Part shown: piece after piece, positions 31,344 to 41,713 of the stretch
Layout: every line of letters begins with the position of its first letter
Numbering within the stretch: the stretch's first letter is position 1
Position numbers and translations under genes: made by a program
Notes under the pieces: generated by a model
What the model was told of the DNA's origin: nothing
The model's input: only the letters and a program-made list of their open reading frames with translations
Database searches by the model: none
Origin: Pasteurellaceae bacterium Orientalotternb1
Lineage (GTDB): Bacteria; Pseudomonadota; Gammaproteobacteria; Enterobacterales; Pasteurellaceae
Direction: 5' to 3'
Length of the DNA stretch: 64,000 nt
NCBI GenBank assembly: GCA_011455275.1
Contig: CP015028.1
Span: forward strand, 904,911 to 968,910

Positions 31344-32381
31344 TTACACATCATCCCGTCTAAAATGCCGCTGGCTTTTAGTTTCGTCACGGCTTTCAAT
31401 TAAACGGTGATAATTTTCAAACCGAATGGGGTTGATTTCGCCGTTTTCGACCGCTGCTCGCACCGCGCAGCCAGGGTCGTTTTTATGTTTACAGTCACGG
31501 AATTTACAAGAGCCTAGCACTTTTTGAAATTCCCGATAGCCATTGGTGATTTGATCAGGTTCTAAATGCCACAACCCAAATTCACGAATACCTGGGGAGT
31601 CAATTAAGTTACCACCTTGTTGTAAGTGGTACAGCCGTGAGGCGGTGGTGGTGTGCTGTCCGAGCCCAGAAACATCGCTAACTGAACCTGTTAATGCGTT
31701 TACTTCAGGCAATAACCGATTGATTAAACTGGATTTTCCTACACCAGATTGCCCAACGAAAATAGATGTACCTTGCGATAGATAGCGGTCTAATTCTGCC
31801 ATATTTTCGCCAGTATCAGCAGATAAGCAGAGCGTTTTGTAGCCAATTTTTTCATAAATGGCGAGTTGCTGTTCGACCTCCGATCGCTCCGTTTGGCTCA
31901 ATAAATCCATTTTATTTAACACAATTAACGCAGGGATTTTTGCCGTTTCGCAAATTACTAAATAGCGGTCAATAATATTGAGCGACAACTGCGGCAGCAC
32001 CGCCGATACGATAATAATTTGATTGATATTCGCCGCCATCACTTTGATTCCGTCATAATAATCGGGGCGGCTTAGCTCGTTTTGGCGTGGATGCACCGCT
32101 TCAATCACGCCGCTGATGCCTTGCAACTGCTCATTTCCCAATCGCCACGAGACCAAATCACCTACTACCACATTTTTCAAGGTGCGACGAAGGTTGCAGC
32201 GAAAAATCTCGCCCGTGTCTGTTTCCACATCAGCGTGTTTGGCGTGGCGAGTGACTACAATGCCTTGTTGTACATCGCCAAGCATATCATCTTGCCATTC
32301 AAATGCTTTCTTGCTGATTTTTTTGTGGCAGTTGGATTGAATCCGCCGTTGTTGATTTTGGGTTAAACGCCGTTTAGTCAA
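31344..32381 (-). CDS. rsgA: Small ribosomal subunit biogenesis GTPase RsgA
   Basis: Circularly permuted GTPase that matures the 30S subunit. N-terminal OB-fold ([23 protein letters not shown] region), then the permuted G motifs: NKMDLL (G4), [14 protein letters not shown] (G1), DSPG (G3), and a C-terminal zinc knuckle [14 protein letters not shown]. The open frame starts at a TTG at 32402, but the downstream TTG at 32381 has AGAG six bases before it and gives the usual [13 protein letters not shown] start, about 345 residues. A TTG start is plausible but unproven. Confidence 0.92.
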   Translation of the reverse strand: MTKRRLTQNQQRRIQSNCHKKISKKAFEWQDDMLGDVQQGIVVTRHAKHADVETDTGEIFRCNLRRTLKNVVVGDLVSWRLGNEQLQGISGVIEAVHPRQNELSRPDYYDGIKVMAANINQIIIVSAVLPQLSLNIIDRYLVICETAKIPALIVLNKMDLLSQTERSEVEQQLAIYEKIGYKTLCLSADTGENMAELDRYLSQGTSIFVGQSGVGKSSLINRLLPEVNALTGSVSDVSGLGQHTTTASRLYHLQQGGNLIDSPGIREFGLWHLEPDQITNGYREFQKVLGSCKFRDCKHKNDPGCAVRAAVENGEINPIRFENYHRLIESRDETKSQRHFRRDDV

Positions 32382-32430
32382 AGTGGTTCTCTTATAGCTC
32401 AAAAGTGCAGTAGGATACTACAAAACGAGG

Positions 32431-32478
32431 ACAAGCGGTCAGATTCTTGCAAAATTTTGCAAGGAACTGATCGCTTGT
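32431..32478. repeat. USS inverted pair between copA and rsgA
   Basis: ACAAGCGGTCAGATTC at the left and TGATCGCTTGT at the right enclose TTGCAAAATTTTGCAA, itself a palindrome. It lies after copA reads away and before rsgA, in a 115-base gap. Confidence 0.8.
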
Positions 32479-32496
32479 TGCGAGAAAAGCAGGGGG

Positions 32497-34683
32497 TTAG
32501 CGTAATAAACGCTGACTATTCAACACCACCGTGATTGATGATAACGCCATTGCCATTGCGGAAATCATCGGATTGAGCAACCAGCCTGTGACGGAATAAA
32601 GCAGGCCTGCGGCAATCGGAATGCTAATAACGTTGTAAATAAACGCACCAAGCAAACTCTGCTTCATATTCGTCAACACCCGTTTGGAAAACGGCAGTAC
32701 TAGTGCCAAGGGCTCAAGTCCTGAACGCATGAGTGACAAATCGGCGGTTTCCACCGCCACTTCGCTGCCGTTGTGCATTGCCACACCTACATTGGCTTGG
32801 GCAAGTGCGGGGGCATCATTGATGCCATCGCCAATCATGGCTACTTTTCGTCCTTCGGCTTGCAATTTCGCAATTTCTGCGGCTTTCTGTTCAGGCAGTA
32901 CCTCGGCAATCACCCCATCTAAGCCAAGCTGTTTAGCGTAATAATCGGCAGTCACTTGACGATCCCCCGTGAGCATCAAACAGTGATAGCCTTGCTGTTG
33001 GAATTGTTTAATCAGTGCCGCACTTTCAGGGCGAAGTTGGTCTTGCAAGGTAATTATGCCGATGAGTTGGTTATCAACGGAAATAAAAATTTGCGTACCA
33101 ACAGACTTTGCTACCGCTTGTGGGGAAAGTGCCGCCAAAGGCGGGGTAGGGGGCAAAATGGTATCTTTCACAAATTTCTCATTCCCAATCCGTACTTTTT
33201 GCCCATTCCAATTGGCTGAAATGCCCATTCCTTTGTGGATTTGAATATCCGACATCTCACAAGCGGTTAGATTCTCACAGAATTTTACCAAAGCTTTGGC
33301 GATCGGGTGGCTGGCTTGGCTTTCAAGGCTTTTGACTACGCGTAGTAGCTCCGTTTGGTTAAAATCGGCAAAGGTTTCCACTTGGCTGACGGTCATCTCG
33401 CCCGTGGTGAGCGTGCCAGTTTTGTCGAAAACCAGAGTATCGAGTTGGCTAGCAGCTTGCAGGGCCTCAATATTACGCACCAGTACACCGAATTCTGCGG
33501 TGCGTGCCACACCTGCAATCGTAGAGAGTGGAATTGCCAAACCCAAGGCACACGGGCAGGCGATAATCAGCACTGTGGTGAAAATCGACAGAGCAAATTC
33601 AAACGATTTGCCAAATCCGAGCCAAATCAGACCGCTTGCAAGAGCGATAACCAACACAATCGGCACAAAAACGGCAGCGATTTTATCTACCCATTTTGCC
33701 AACGGTGGTTTACTAGATTGGGCGTGGCGAACGGCGTGAATAATCCGAGCCAATGCCGTTTGCGAACCGACTTGCTCCGCTACATACACGCCCGCACCGT
33801 CTTGTACGATAGTGCCTGCCCGCACTTTATCGCCGATTTTTTTCTCAATCGGTAAAGCCTCGCCCGTGAGCATCGATTCATCTACCCAAATCGCCCCGCT
33901 TTCCACCACGCCATCGACTGCCAATCTATCGCCAGTTAAGGCTTGCACTCGCATTTGCGGTTTGATCGCTTTTACGGGAATAGTTTTTGCAAAATTTCCG
34001 TCTAAAATGACCGCTTGTTGTGGGGCGAGATCCAGCAATTTTTCCAACGCCAACGATGAACGCTGCTTGGCTTTGAGTTCTAAAAACTTGCCGAGATTGA
34101 CGAAGCCGATAATCATCACACTGGCTTCGAAATAGAGATGCCCGCCGAGCTGATTGACAGCCAGTAGATAGCCCGAATACACCCACGCCACGCCCGTGCT
34201 GATTGCAATAAGCGTGTCCATATTTGCCGAACGATTTTTCAGGCTAATCCACGCCCCTGTGAAAAAGTGCTTGCCGCTAACCACCATCGTAGCCAAGGTG
34301 ATCACTGCCCAAATCAGCCATTGCCAGCGGTTTTCGGCGGTTAGCTCCATACCGAAAAGCATTCCGTAGAGCATCAACGCTGCCCCAACGGCTAAGGCAG
34401 AAATAAATGCAAATTTTTTCTGTGTTAGCACCGCTTGGGTTTGGGTTTGCTGCTTGGTGCGGCGGATTTCTTCGCTTTCCAACAGCTCCGCACTAAAGCC
34501 GATTTTAGTAATTGTTTCAATCACTTGGCTTGCTGAAACATTACCCTGCACAAAGGCGGTTTGGTCGGCCAAATTGACCGAAACCAACTCGACTTCGGGC
34601 AATTTTCCCACCATTTTTTCCACCCGATGCACGCAGGCAGCACAATGCAAGCCATTGAGTAGAAATTGTTGCTCTTGCGACAT
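32497..34683 (-). CDS. copA: Copper-exporting P1B-type ATPase CopA
   Basis: Pumps Cu(I) out of the cytoplasm. 728 residues: one N-terminal metal-binding domain (GLHCAACVHR), eight predicted membrane segments, TGE actuator motif (MLTGEALP), CPC transport motif (IIACPCALGLAIP), phosphorylation site DKTGTLTTGE, and GDGINDAPAL. E. coli CopA has two metal-binding domains; here the second appears as the separate CopZ-like gene directly upstream, overlapping by one base. Confidence 0.97.
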   Translation of the reverse strand: MSQEQQFLLNGLHCAACVHRVEKMVGKLPEVELVSVNLADQTAFVQGNVSASQVIETITKIGFSAELLESEEIRRTKQQTQTQAVLTQKKFAFISALAVGAALMLYGMLFGMELTAENRWQWLIWAVITLATMVVSGKHFFTGAWISLKNRSANMDTLIAISTGVAWVYSGYLLAVNQLGGHLYFEASVMIIGFVNLGKFLELKAKQRSSLALEKLLDLAPQQAVILDGNFAKTIPVKAIKPQMRVQALTGDRLAVDGVVESGAIWVDESMLTGEALPIEKKIGDKVRAGTIVQDGAGVYVAEQVGSQTALARIIHAVRHAQSSKPPLAKWVDKIAAVFVPIVLVIALASGLIWLGFGKSFEFALSIFTTVLIIACPCALGLAIPLSTIAGVARTAEFGVLVRNIEALQAASQLDTLVFDKTGTLTTGEMTVSQVETFADFNQTELLRVVKSLESQASHPIAKALVKFCENLTACEMSDIQIHKGMGISANWNGQKVRIGNEKFVKDTILPPTPPLAALSPQAVAKSVGTQIFISVDNQLIGIITLQDQLRPESAALIKQFQQQGYHCLMLTGDRQVTADYYAKQLGLDGVIAEVLPEQKAAEIAKLQAEGRKVAMIGDGINDAPALAQANVGVAMHNGSEVAVETADLSLMRSGLEPLALVLPFSKRVLTNMKQSLLGAFIYNVISIPIAAGLLYSVTGWLLNPMISAMAMALSSITVVLNSQRLLR

Positions 34684-34889
34684 CAGCTTGCCAACTCCGC
34701 ATCAAAGCCAATATTTTCAATGGTTTCAATCAACGTTTGTATGCTTTCTAGGCTGTCAATTTCTGCCATTTGCGTGGCTAAATCGATCTTCACATCGGTT
34801 ACACTTGGCAAGCCTTTTAACGCTTTTTCCACGCTTTTTACGCAGTTGCCGCAGTGTAAACCGTCGAGTTTTAAGGTGATTGTTGTCAT
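34683..34889 (-). CDS. copZ: Copper chaperone CopZ-like heavy-metal-associated protein
   Basis: 68-residue ferredoxin-like HMA protein with the Cu(I) site GLHCGNCVKSVEKAL. Probably delivers Cu(I) to CopA, whose gene overlaps its stop codon. GAGGAAC precedes the ATG. Both genes are read from the CueR-type promoter at 34922-34952. Confidence 0.92.
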   Translation of the reverse strand: MTTITLKLDGLHCGNCVKSVEKALKGLPSVTDVKIDLATQMAEIDSLESIQTLIETIENIGFDAELAS

Positions 34890-34921
34890 TTTCTGTTCCT
34901 CTTTGGTGAAAAATTTGTGCT

Positions 34922-34952
34922 ATCTTAAACCTTTACCCTAGGTTAAGGTCAA
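34922..34952 (-). promoter_or_regulatory. CueR-controlled copZA promoter
   Basis: On the minus strand, TTGACC (34952-34947) and TAAGAT (34927-34922) are separated by 19 bases, the over-long spacer typical of MerR-family targets. The spacer holds a 21-base dyad (34929-34949) with arms ACCTTTA and TTAAGGT, like known CueR operators. Confidence 0.9.
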
Positions 34953-34956
34953 GTAG

Positions 34957-35346
34957 ATGAATATTAGTCAAATTGCAAAGCAGAGCGGGCTTTCCGCCAA
35001 GCAAATTCGGGATTATGAAAAAGCGGGGTTGTTACCCGCTGCAATGCGAAATCAGGCGGGCTATCGCCAATATTCTCAGCAGGATTTGGAACGTTTGCAC
35101 TTTATCAGCAATGCTCGCAAGGTCGATTTTTCACTTAAACAAATTGCAGAATTGCTCAAATTACGCGATAACCAAATGCGTTCAAGCCGAGAAGTGAAAC
35201 AGTTGACTGAACGGCATCTCATTGAATTAAAAGCTAAAATTGCCGATTTAGAAAAAATGGTTGAGTTGTTGCAAAGTTGGAATAGTGCCTGCTGCGGCAA
35301 CGACAGCCCCGATTGTGCGATTTTGAAAGGCTTAGCAAGTGAGTAG
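34957..35346 (+). CDS. cueR: Cu(I)-responsive MerR-family regulator CueR
   Basis: 129-residue MerR protein with an N-terminal winged helix (ISQIAKQSGLSAKQIRDYEKAGLL), dimerisation coiled coil, and C-terminal metal loop ACCGNDSPDC. Cys112 and Cys120, the two Cu(I) ligands of E. coli CueR, fall at exactly those positions, and Ser77, which marks monovalent-metal sensors, is also conserved. Divergent from copZA with the operator between. Confidence 0.95.
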   Translation: MNISQIAKQSGLSAKQIRDYEKAGLLPAAMRNQAGYRQYSQQDLERLHFISNARKVDFSLKQIAELLKLRDNQMRSSREVKQLTERHLIELKAKIADLEKMVELLQSWNSACCGNDSPDCAILKGLASE

Positions 35347-35433
35347 CAAGCGGTCGCTTTTCGTGAAAGTTTTGCCAACGGCAGAGAAAACGGAAAAAAT
35401 TTGCAAAAAATTCGGCGGATCTTACCGCTTGTC
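35346..35433. repeat. Double USS between cueR and parE
   Basis: GCAAGCGGTCGCTTTTC just after the cueR stop and GGATCTTACCGCTTGTC further on face each other around TTTTGCC and TTTGCAAAAAATT. Two opposed USS in a 165-base gap. Confidence 0.75.
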
Positions 35434-35452
35434 GTGACGCAATTTGAGTTGA

Positions 35453-37423
<1,971 letters not shown>

Positions 37424-37580
37424 CTTTTTGGGGCGAGAGCATTTTTAGATCCTTTTTTAATTGGTATCGAAAGCCCCGCCCGAAAGGGATTAAGGGTTTT
37501 CAAATGGAGTATCTAGCCGTTTTGATGAACGCAGGAAATCTTTCTGTCTGAAAGAAAATTTACATAAATGGTATTTATAT

Positions 37581-37609
37581 TTGACATTTTTAGCTTGAAA
37601 TGCGATAAA
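37581..37609 (+). promoter_or_regulatory. Promoter of pnuC
   Basis: A perfect -35 TTGACA (37581-37586) and a -10 GATAAA (37604-37609) are separated by 17 bases, 37 bases ahead of the pnuC start. Confidence 0.7.
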
Positions 37610-37645
37610 GTACGCCATTTTGTAATAAATACTTCTGGAGCATTT

Positions 37646-38344
37646 ATGAATTTCAATCAACTTGCGGAACAACTTAAACACGAATTTTTCAGTGGCTGGA
37701 AACCGCTTGAAGTGGCTTTTCTGGTCTTAGCGACGGCAATGATTATCTGGTCTGGTTTGGATAATCCTTATGAAAAGCAGACATTTTTAGGAATGGTTGC
37801 GGGTATTTCTGGCATTATTTGTAATGTTTTCGTGAGTAAGGGAAAAATCAGTAACTATCTATTTGGTGTGATTTTTGCTTACAGTTATTTCTATGTTGCT
37901 TTGGCAAATAATTTCCTCGGCGAAATGAATACCACCCTTTACGTTTACATTCCTGCTCAATTTATCGGCTATTTTTTGTGGAAACAAAATATGCAAAAAG
38001 ATGGTGATGCAGAAGCCGTTATCACAAAATCGTTAAGTCTGGAGGGCTGGGCGATTGTGATTACATTGATGAGTATTGGTACGTTCTTATTTGTGCAAGC
38101 GTTAAATGCTGCGGGCAGTAGCTCAACGAGCTTGGACGGCTTAACCACCATCATTGTGGTTACCGCACAAACCTTAATGCTCTTGCGTTATCGTGAACAG
38201 TGGTTGTTGTGGATTCTCTTAAACATTCTCTCCATCATTCTCTGGGTAGAGAATCCGTCAATGTACATTATGTACACCGCTTATTTGCTCAACTCGCTTT
38301 ACGGTTACTATAACTGGACGAAATTGCAGAAGGCCGCAGTCTAG
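37646..38344 (+). CDS. pnuC: Nicotinamide riboside transporter PnuC
   Basis: Inner-membrane facilitator for nicotinamide riboside, which Pasteurellaceae use as an NAD precursor. I start at ATG 37646, preceded by CTGGAG, giving 232 residues; the longer frame runs into the promoter. Seven or so hydrophobic segments are visible, and NYLFGVIFAYSYFYVALANN and YIPAQFIGYFLWKQNM are PnuC-type. Monocistronic, between parE and hda. Confidence 0.94.
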   Translation: MNFNQLAEQLKHEFFSGWKPLEVAFLVLATAMIIWSGLDNPYEKQTFLGMVAGISGIICNVFVSKGKISNYLFGVIFAYSYFYVALANNFLGEMNTTLYVYIPAQFIGYFLWKQNMQKDGDAEAVITKSLSLEGWAIVITLMSIGTFLFVQALNAAGSSSTSLDGLTTIIVVTAQTLMLLRYREQWLLWILLNILSIILWVENPSMYIMYTAYLLNSLYGYYNWTKLQKAAV

Positions 38345-38358
38345 CTTTGCTTCTGATG

Positions 38359-38416
38359 ACAAGCGGTCAGTTCCGATAAAAAATTTGCAAAAAATTTGGC
38401 GGAACTGACCGCTTGT
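38359..38416. repeat. USS inverted pair between pnuC and hda
   Basis: ACAAGCGGTCAGTTCC and GGAACTGACCGCTTGT are exact reverse complements over 16 bases, enclosing AAATTTGCAAAAAATTT. It can serve as the pnuC terminator and, read as codons, gives the spurious N-terminus of the hda frame. Confidence 0.85.
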
Positions 38417-38500
38417 TTGGTTGAGAGCTTGTGGCAGATCTTCTCAACTCTCCCTTTTTCCGTTATCCTTACGGCAATTTTTTTCAGTGACAAATCAGCC

Positions 38501-39211
38501 TTGCAACTACCTTTACCCATTCATCAAATTGATGATGAGACCTTTGAGAATTTCTACACCGAAAACAGCCGACTGCTGTTAAATTCGCTCACCCAGAATT
38601 TTTCCGATGTCCGCCAGCCGTTTTTTTACATTTGGGGTGGGAAAAGTTGTGGCAAAAGCCATTTGCTCAAAGCGGTAAATAATCACTATTTGCTCAACGA
38701 ACGTTCAGCGAGCTACATTCCTTTAGCCAAATCAAATTATTTCTCCCCCAGTGTGTTGGATAATGCCGATCAACTTGATGTGATTTGCTTGGACGATGTG
38801 CAAACGATTGTCGGTAACGAAGAGTGGGAATTGGCGATTTTCGATCTGTTCAACCAAATTCGTGAGCAGCAAGGCTTGTTCAGCCAAGGCAAAAAAACGT
38901 TATTGTTGGTCACTGCCGATCGTCCGCCAAACCAATTAGCGATCGGCTTGCCTGATCTGCGATCTCGGCTGACTTGGGGTGAAGTGTATAAATTAGATGA
39001 TCTGAATGATGAGCAAAAACGTGATATTTTGCAACAAAACGCCCACCGAAAAGGCTTGGAACTGCCTGATGAAGTGGTCAATTTCTTGCTCAAGCGGGTC
39101 GAGCGGGATCTACATCTGTTATTGGTGAAATTGGAATTATTAGATCGGGCATCACTGCAGGCTCAACGCAAATTAACCATTCCGTTTGTTAAAGAGATTT
39201 TAGGACTATAA
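38501..39211 (+). CDS. hda: DnaA regulatory inactivator Hda
   Basis: AAA+ protein that, with the beta clamp, stimulates ATP hydrolysis by DnaA after initiation. About 236 residues from a TTG at 38501, which yields the clamp-binding start LQLPLPIHQIDDETF (QLPLP is the clamp motif). The frame is open to 38396, but that part is a USS. Walker A-like GGKSCGKSHLL and Walker B VICLDDVQ are present, plus the arginine-rich sensor region DLRSRLTWG. E. coli hda also uses a weak non-ATG start. It sits one base upstream of ccmA. Confidence 0.88.
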   Translation: MQLPLPIHQIDDETFENFYTENSRLLLNSLTQNFSDVRQPFFYIWGGKSCGKSHLLKAVNNHYLLNERSASYIPLAKSNYFSPSVLDNADQLDVICLDDVQTIVGNEEWELAIFDLFNQIREQQGLFSQGKKTLLLVTADRPPNQLAIGLPDLRSRLTWGEVYKLDDLNDEQKRDILQQNAHRKGLELPDEVVNFLLKRVERDLHLLLVKLELLDRASLQAQRKLTIPFVKEILGL

Positions 39212-39212
39212 A

Positions 39213-39851
39213 ATGAATAAAAACAACCAGTTAGTGCTAGAAAATATTGCGTGCGAGCGGGGCGAAACTCGGCTGTTTGAAGGCTGCAATTTGACCATTG
39301 AAAGCGGTCAGTGGTGGCAGATTGAAGGGCATAATGGCATCGGCAAAACGAGTTTATTACGCATTTTGGCGGGGCTGGCGGTAGCGGCAGAAGGGCAAGT
39401 GTTATGGAACGGTGTGCCAATCCAAAAACAGCGAGAAGCGTATTACGAAGATCTGTTCTATTTAGGGCATCACGCGGGGATCAAACCTGAGTTGACAGCG
39501 TGGGAAAATCTGCGATTTTTCCAAAAAATTCAAGGCTTGCCATTAAGCGATGAAGATCTCTGGAATGCGTTAGGTAAGGTGTCGCTGATTGGGCGAGAAG
39601 ATTTACCTTGCTCGCATTTGTCCGCAGGGCAGCAACGGCGAGTGGCGTTGGCGAAATTATGGCTCACCCAAGCAACGTTATGGATTTTAGATGAACCTTT
39701 TACCGCCATTGATAAAAAAGGCGTGGCGGAATTGAACGCCCATATTGAACAGCATTGCGAGCAGGGCGGTATTGTGATTTTTACCAGTCACCAAACGGCT
39801 GAAAGCGACAAAGTGCAAATGCTTTCTCTCGATCCTTTTAAGGTAACTTAA
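39213..39851 (+). CDS. ccmA: Heme exporter ATPase CcmA
   Basis: ATP-binding subunit of the CcmABCD machine that releases heme-loaded CcmE during cytochrome c maturation. 212 residues with Walker A GHNGIGKTSLLRIL, signature LSAGQQRRVALAKL and Walker B LWILDEPFTAID. Begins one base after hda and overlaps ccmB by one base (TAATG). Confidence 0.95.
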   Translation: MNKNNQLVLENIACERGETRLFEGCNLTIESGQWWQIEGHNGIGKTSLLRILAGLAVAAEGQVLWNGVPIQKQREAYYEDLFYLGHHAGIKPELTAWENLRFFQKIQGLPLSDEDLWNALGKVSLIGREDLPCSHLSAGQQRRVALAKLWLTQATLWILDEPFTAIDKKGVAELNAHIEQHCEQGGIVIFTSHQTAESDKVQMLSLDPFKVT

Positions 39852-40513
39852 TGATTTTATTGACGATTATTCAACGAGAACTAACCATTGCGTTACGCAA
39901 GCCCGCAGAAATTTTAAATCCGCTGTGGTTTTTTCTGATTATTATCACGATGTTCCCGCTGTTAATGGGGCCAAACCCTGAATTACTTGGCAAAATCGCT
40001 TCGGGAACGGCGTGGGTGGCTGCGGTGTTGTCTGCATTGCTGTCGTTCGAGCGGCTCTTTCGCGATGACTATTTAGACGGCTCACTCGAGCAATTAGTGC
40101 TACTGCCAACGGGCTTGGCTCAAGTCGCACTGGCAAAAGTGATCGCCCACTGGCTGCTCACTGGCTTGCCACTGATTTTGCTTTCGCCGATTACGGCGGT
40201 CTTGCTTTCCCTTGAAATCAATGTGTGGTGGGCGTTAGTACTAACCCTGCTACTTGGTACGCCCATTTTGAGTTGTTTAGGGGCAATCGGTGTGGCATTA
40301 ACCGTAGGGCTACGCAAAGGTGGCACACTATTGAGCCTATTGATTTTACCGCTCTTTTTGCCGGTGTTGATTTTCGCCGCTTCAGTATTAGAAGCGGCTA
40401 CCTTAAACCTTGGATACACGGGGCAGTTAGCGATTTTAGGGGCAATGCTTGTGCTGTGCATAACTTTCTCCCCTTATGCAATCGCAGGAGCGTTAAGGGT
40501 GAGCTTGCAATAA
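39851..40513 (+). CDS. ccmB: Heme exporter permease CcmB
   Basis: 220-residue inner-membrane subunit of CcmABCD with six hydrophobic segments. The start ILLTIIQRELTIALRKPAEILNPLWFF is family-typical. Followed by a 111-base gap containing a hairpin and USS before ccmC. Confidence 0.95.
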   Translation: MILLTIIQRELTIALRKPAEILNPLWFFLIIITMFPLLMGPNPELLGKIASGTAWVAAVLSALLSFERLFRDDYLDGSLEQLVLLPTGLAQVALAKVIAHWLLTGLPLILLSPITAVLLSLEINVWWALVLTLLLGTPILSCLGAIGVALTVGLRKGGTLLSLLILPLFLPVLIFAASVLEAATLNLGYTGQLAILGAMLVLCITFSPYAIAGALRVSLQ

Positions 40514-40516
40514 AGA

Positions 40517-40550
40517 AAAATTCTGCTCCCGCTTGCGGGGGGCAGAATTT
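40517..40550 (+). terminator. Hairpin between ccmB and ccmC
   Basis: AAATTCTGC and GCAGAATTT plus inner CCCGC/GCGGG form a long stem-loop between ccmB and ccmC, followed by TGTTACG rather than a clean T-run. It may partly terminate or shape differential expression inside the ccm operon. Confidence 0.5.
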
Positions 40551-40624
40551 GTTACGACAAGCGGTCAGATCCGCCCAATTTTTTGCAAATCCCAATTTTA
40601 TAAATTATTCATTTGGAGCATTTT

Positions 40625-41365
40625 ATGTGGAAATGGTTACATCCTTATGCAAAATCGGAAACCCAATACCGTTTGCTGGGGAAAATTCAGCCTTGGTTGG
40701 CGGTGCTGACCTTTTTAACGCTGGTCGTCGCATTTGTGTGGGGCTTGGCGTTTGCCCCGAAGGACTATCAACAGGGCGATAGCTATCGGATTATTTTTAT
40801 CCACGTGCCTGCAGCGATTTGGTCGATGGGGGTCTATGGTTCAATGGCGGTGGCGGCACTTGTTGCGTTGGTGTGGCAAATTCGCCAAGCCAGCCTTGCG
40901 ATGATTTCTATGGCACCAATTGGGGCGGTGCTTGCCTTTATTTCGCTCGTAACGGGAGCAGTGTGGGGCAAACCAATGTGGGGAACTTGGTGGGTGTGGG
41001 ACGCACGTTTAACTTCCGCCCTTGTGCTCTTCTTCTTATATCTCGGCGTGATGGCACTCTATTCGGCATTCCAAGATCGCAATATCGGAGCAAAAGCGGC
41101 GGGGATTTTGTCGATTGTGGGTGTCATCAACCTACCGATTATTCACTTTTCGGTAGAGTGGTGGAACACCTTGCACCAAGGTGCAACCATCACGAAATTC
41201 GATAAACCCTCAATGGCGGTGGAAATGCTCATTCCATTGTTATTGGCAATTTTTGGCACGATGTTATTTATGATTTGGCTCAGCGTACTGCGTTATCGTG
41301 CGGCATTATTACACGATGAGCGTAAACGCCCTTGGGTGCGTGAATTGGCAGCACAAGCAAAGTAG
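40625..41365 (+). CDS. ccmC: Heme exporter subunit CcmC
   Basis: Heme-handling protein that loads heme onto CcmE. 246 residues from ATG 40625 (GGAG at 40615-40618); a TTG four codons upstream overlaps the ribosome site and is rejected. The tryptophan-rich heme motif WGKPMWGTWWVWDARLT is clear, with six membrane segments. Confidence 0.95.
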   Translation: MWKWLHPYAKSETQYRLLGKIQPWLAVLTFLTLVVAFVWGLAFAPKDYQQGDSYRIIFIHVPAAIWSMGVYGSMAVAALVALVWQIRQASLAMISMAPIGAVLAFISLVTGAVWGKPMWGTWWVWDARLTSALVLFFLYLGVMALYSAFQDRNIGAKAAGILSIVGVINLPIIHFSVEWWNTLHQGATITKFDKPSMAVEMLIPLLLAIFGTMLFMIWLSVLRYRAALLHDERKRPWVRELAAQAK

Positions 41366-41374
41366 GAGAGCAAA

Positions 41375-41575
41375 ATGACCTTTCAATTTGAATCAATCAG
41401 CGATTTCTTTGCCATGGGCGGCTACGGCTTTTTCGTCTGGCTTGCTTACGGCATCACGTTTTTAGCTTGCGGTATTTTGATCTGGCAAAGCAAACGAGAA
41501 ATCCGTCAGACTTTGAACTTGGTTAGCAAAGAAGTTACTCGAGAAGCTCAGGCTAAAAAATCACAATCTCAATAG
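41375..41575 (+). CDS. ccmD: Heme exporter subunit CcmD
   Basis: Small single-span protein (66 residues) needed to release holo-CcmE. It has one hydrophobic helix (GFFVWLAYGITFLACGILIW) after GGYG and a basic C-terminal tail, as is usual. Nine bases after ccmC with GGAG before the ATG. The next expected genes ccmE-ccmH are missing; a terminator and an unrelated transporter follow. Confidence 0.9.
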   Translation: MTFQFESISDFFAMGGYGFFVWLAYGITFLACGILIWQSKREIRQTLNLVSKEVTREAQAKKSQSQ

Positions 41576-41580
41576 TGGAT

Positions 41581-41594
41581 AAGATCTAGATCAA
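41581..41594. promoter_or_regulatory. Possible FNR-like site
   Basis: AAGATCTAGATCAA fits TTGAT-N4-ATCAA with a perfect right half and two mismatches in the left half, upstream of the DASS transporter. Weak prediction; it overlaps the region right after ccmD. Confidence 0.3.
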
Positions 41595-41621
41595 ACTTTA
41601 TTGAAATTTTTACGGAAAATT

Positions 41622-41637
41622 TGTGAGCTCTCTCACA
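41622..41637. promoter_or_regulatory. CRP site upstream of the DASS transporter
   Basis: TGTGAGCTCTCTCACA is a perfect match to TGTGA-N6-TCACA. It lies 77 bases before the transporter start, at a distance suitable for CRP activation of a promoter near 41670-41686. Confidence 0.8.
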
Positions 41638-41650
41638 CTTCTGTCGTTTG

Positions 41651-41674
41651 CCCGTTTTTGCTAAACGGGTTTTT
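41651..41674 (+). terminator. Terminator after ccmABCD
   Basis: CCCGTTT and AAACGGG form a seven-pair stem followed by TTTTTG. It follows ccmD and lies between the CRP site and the transporter start. Confidence 0.75.
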
Positions 41675-41713
41675 GTTATATTGCAATGGACTACACAAAG
41701 GTTGGGAGGTGCT

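Noticed and set aside
40225-40782. Plus-strand open frame overlapping ccmB and ccmC
   Set aside because: It runs in another frame through both genes and contains the USS-derived peptide; no ribosome site.
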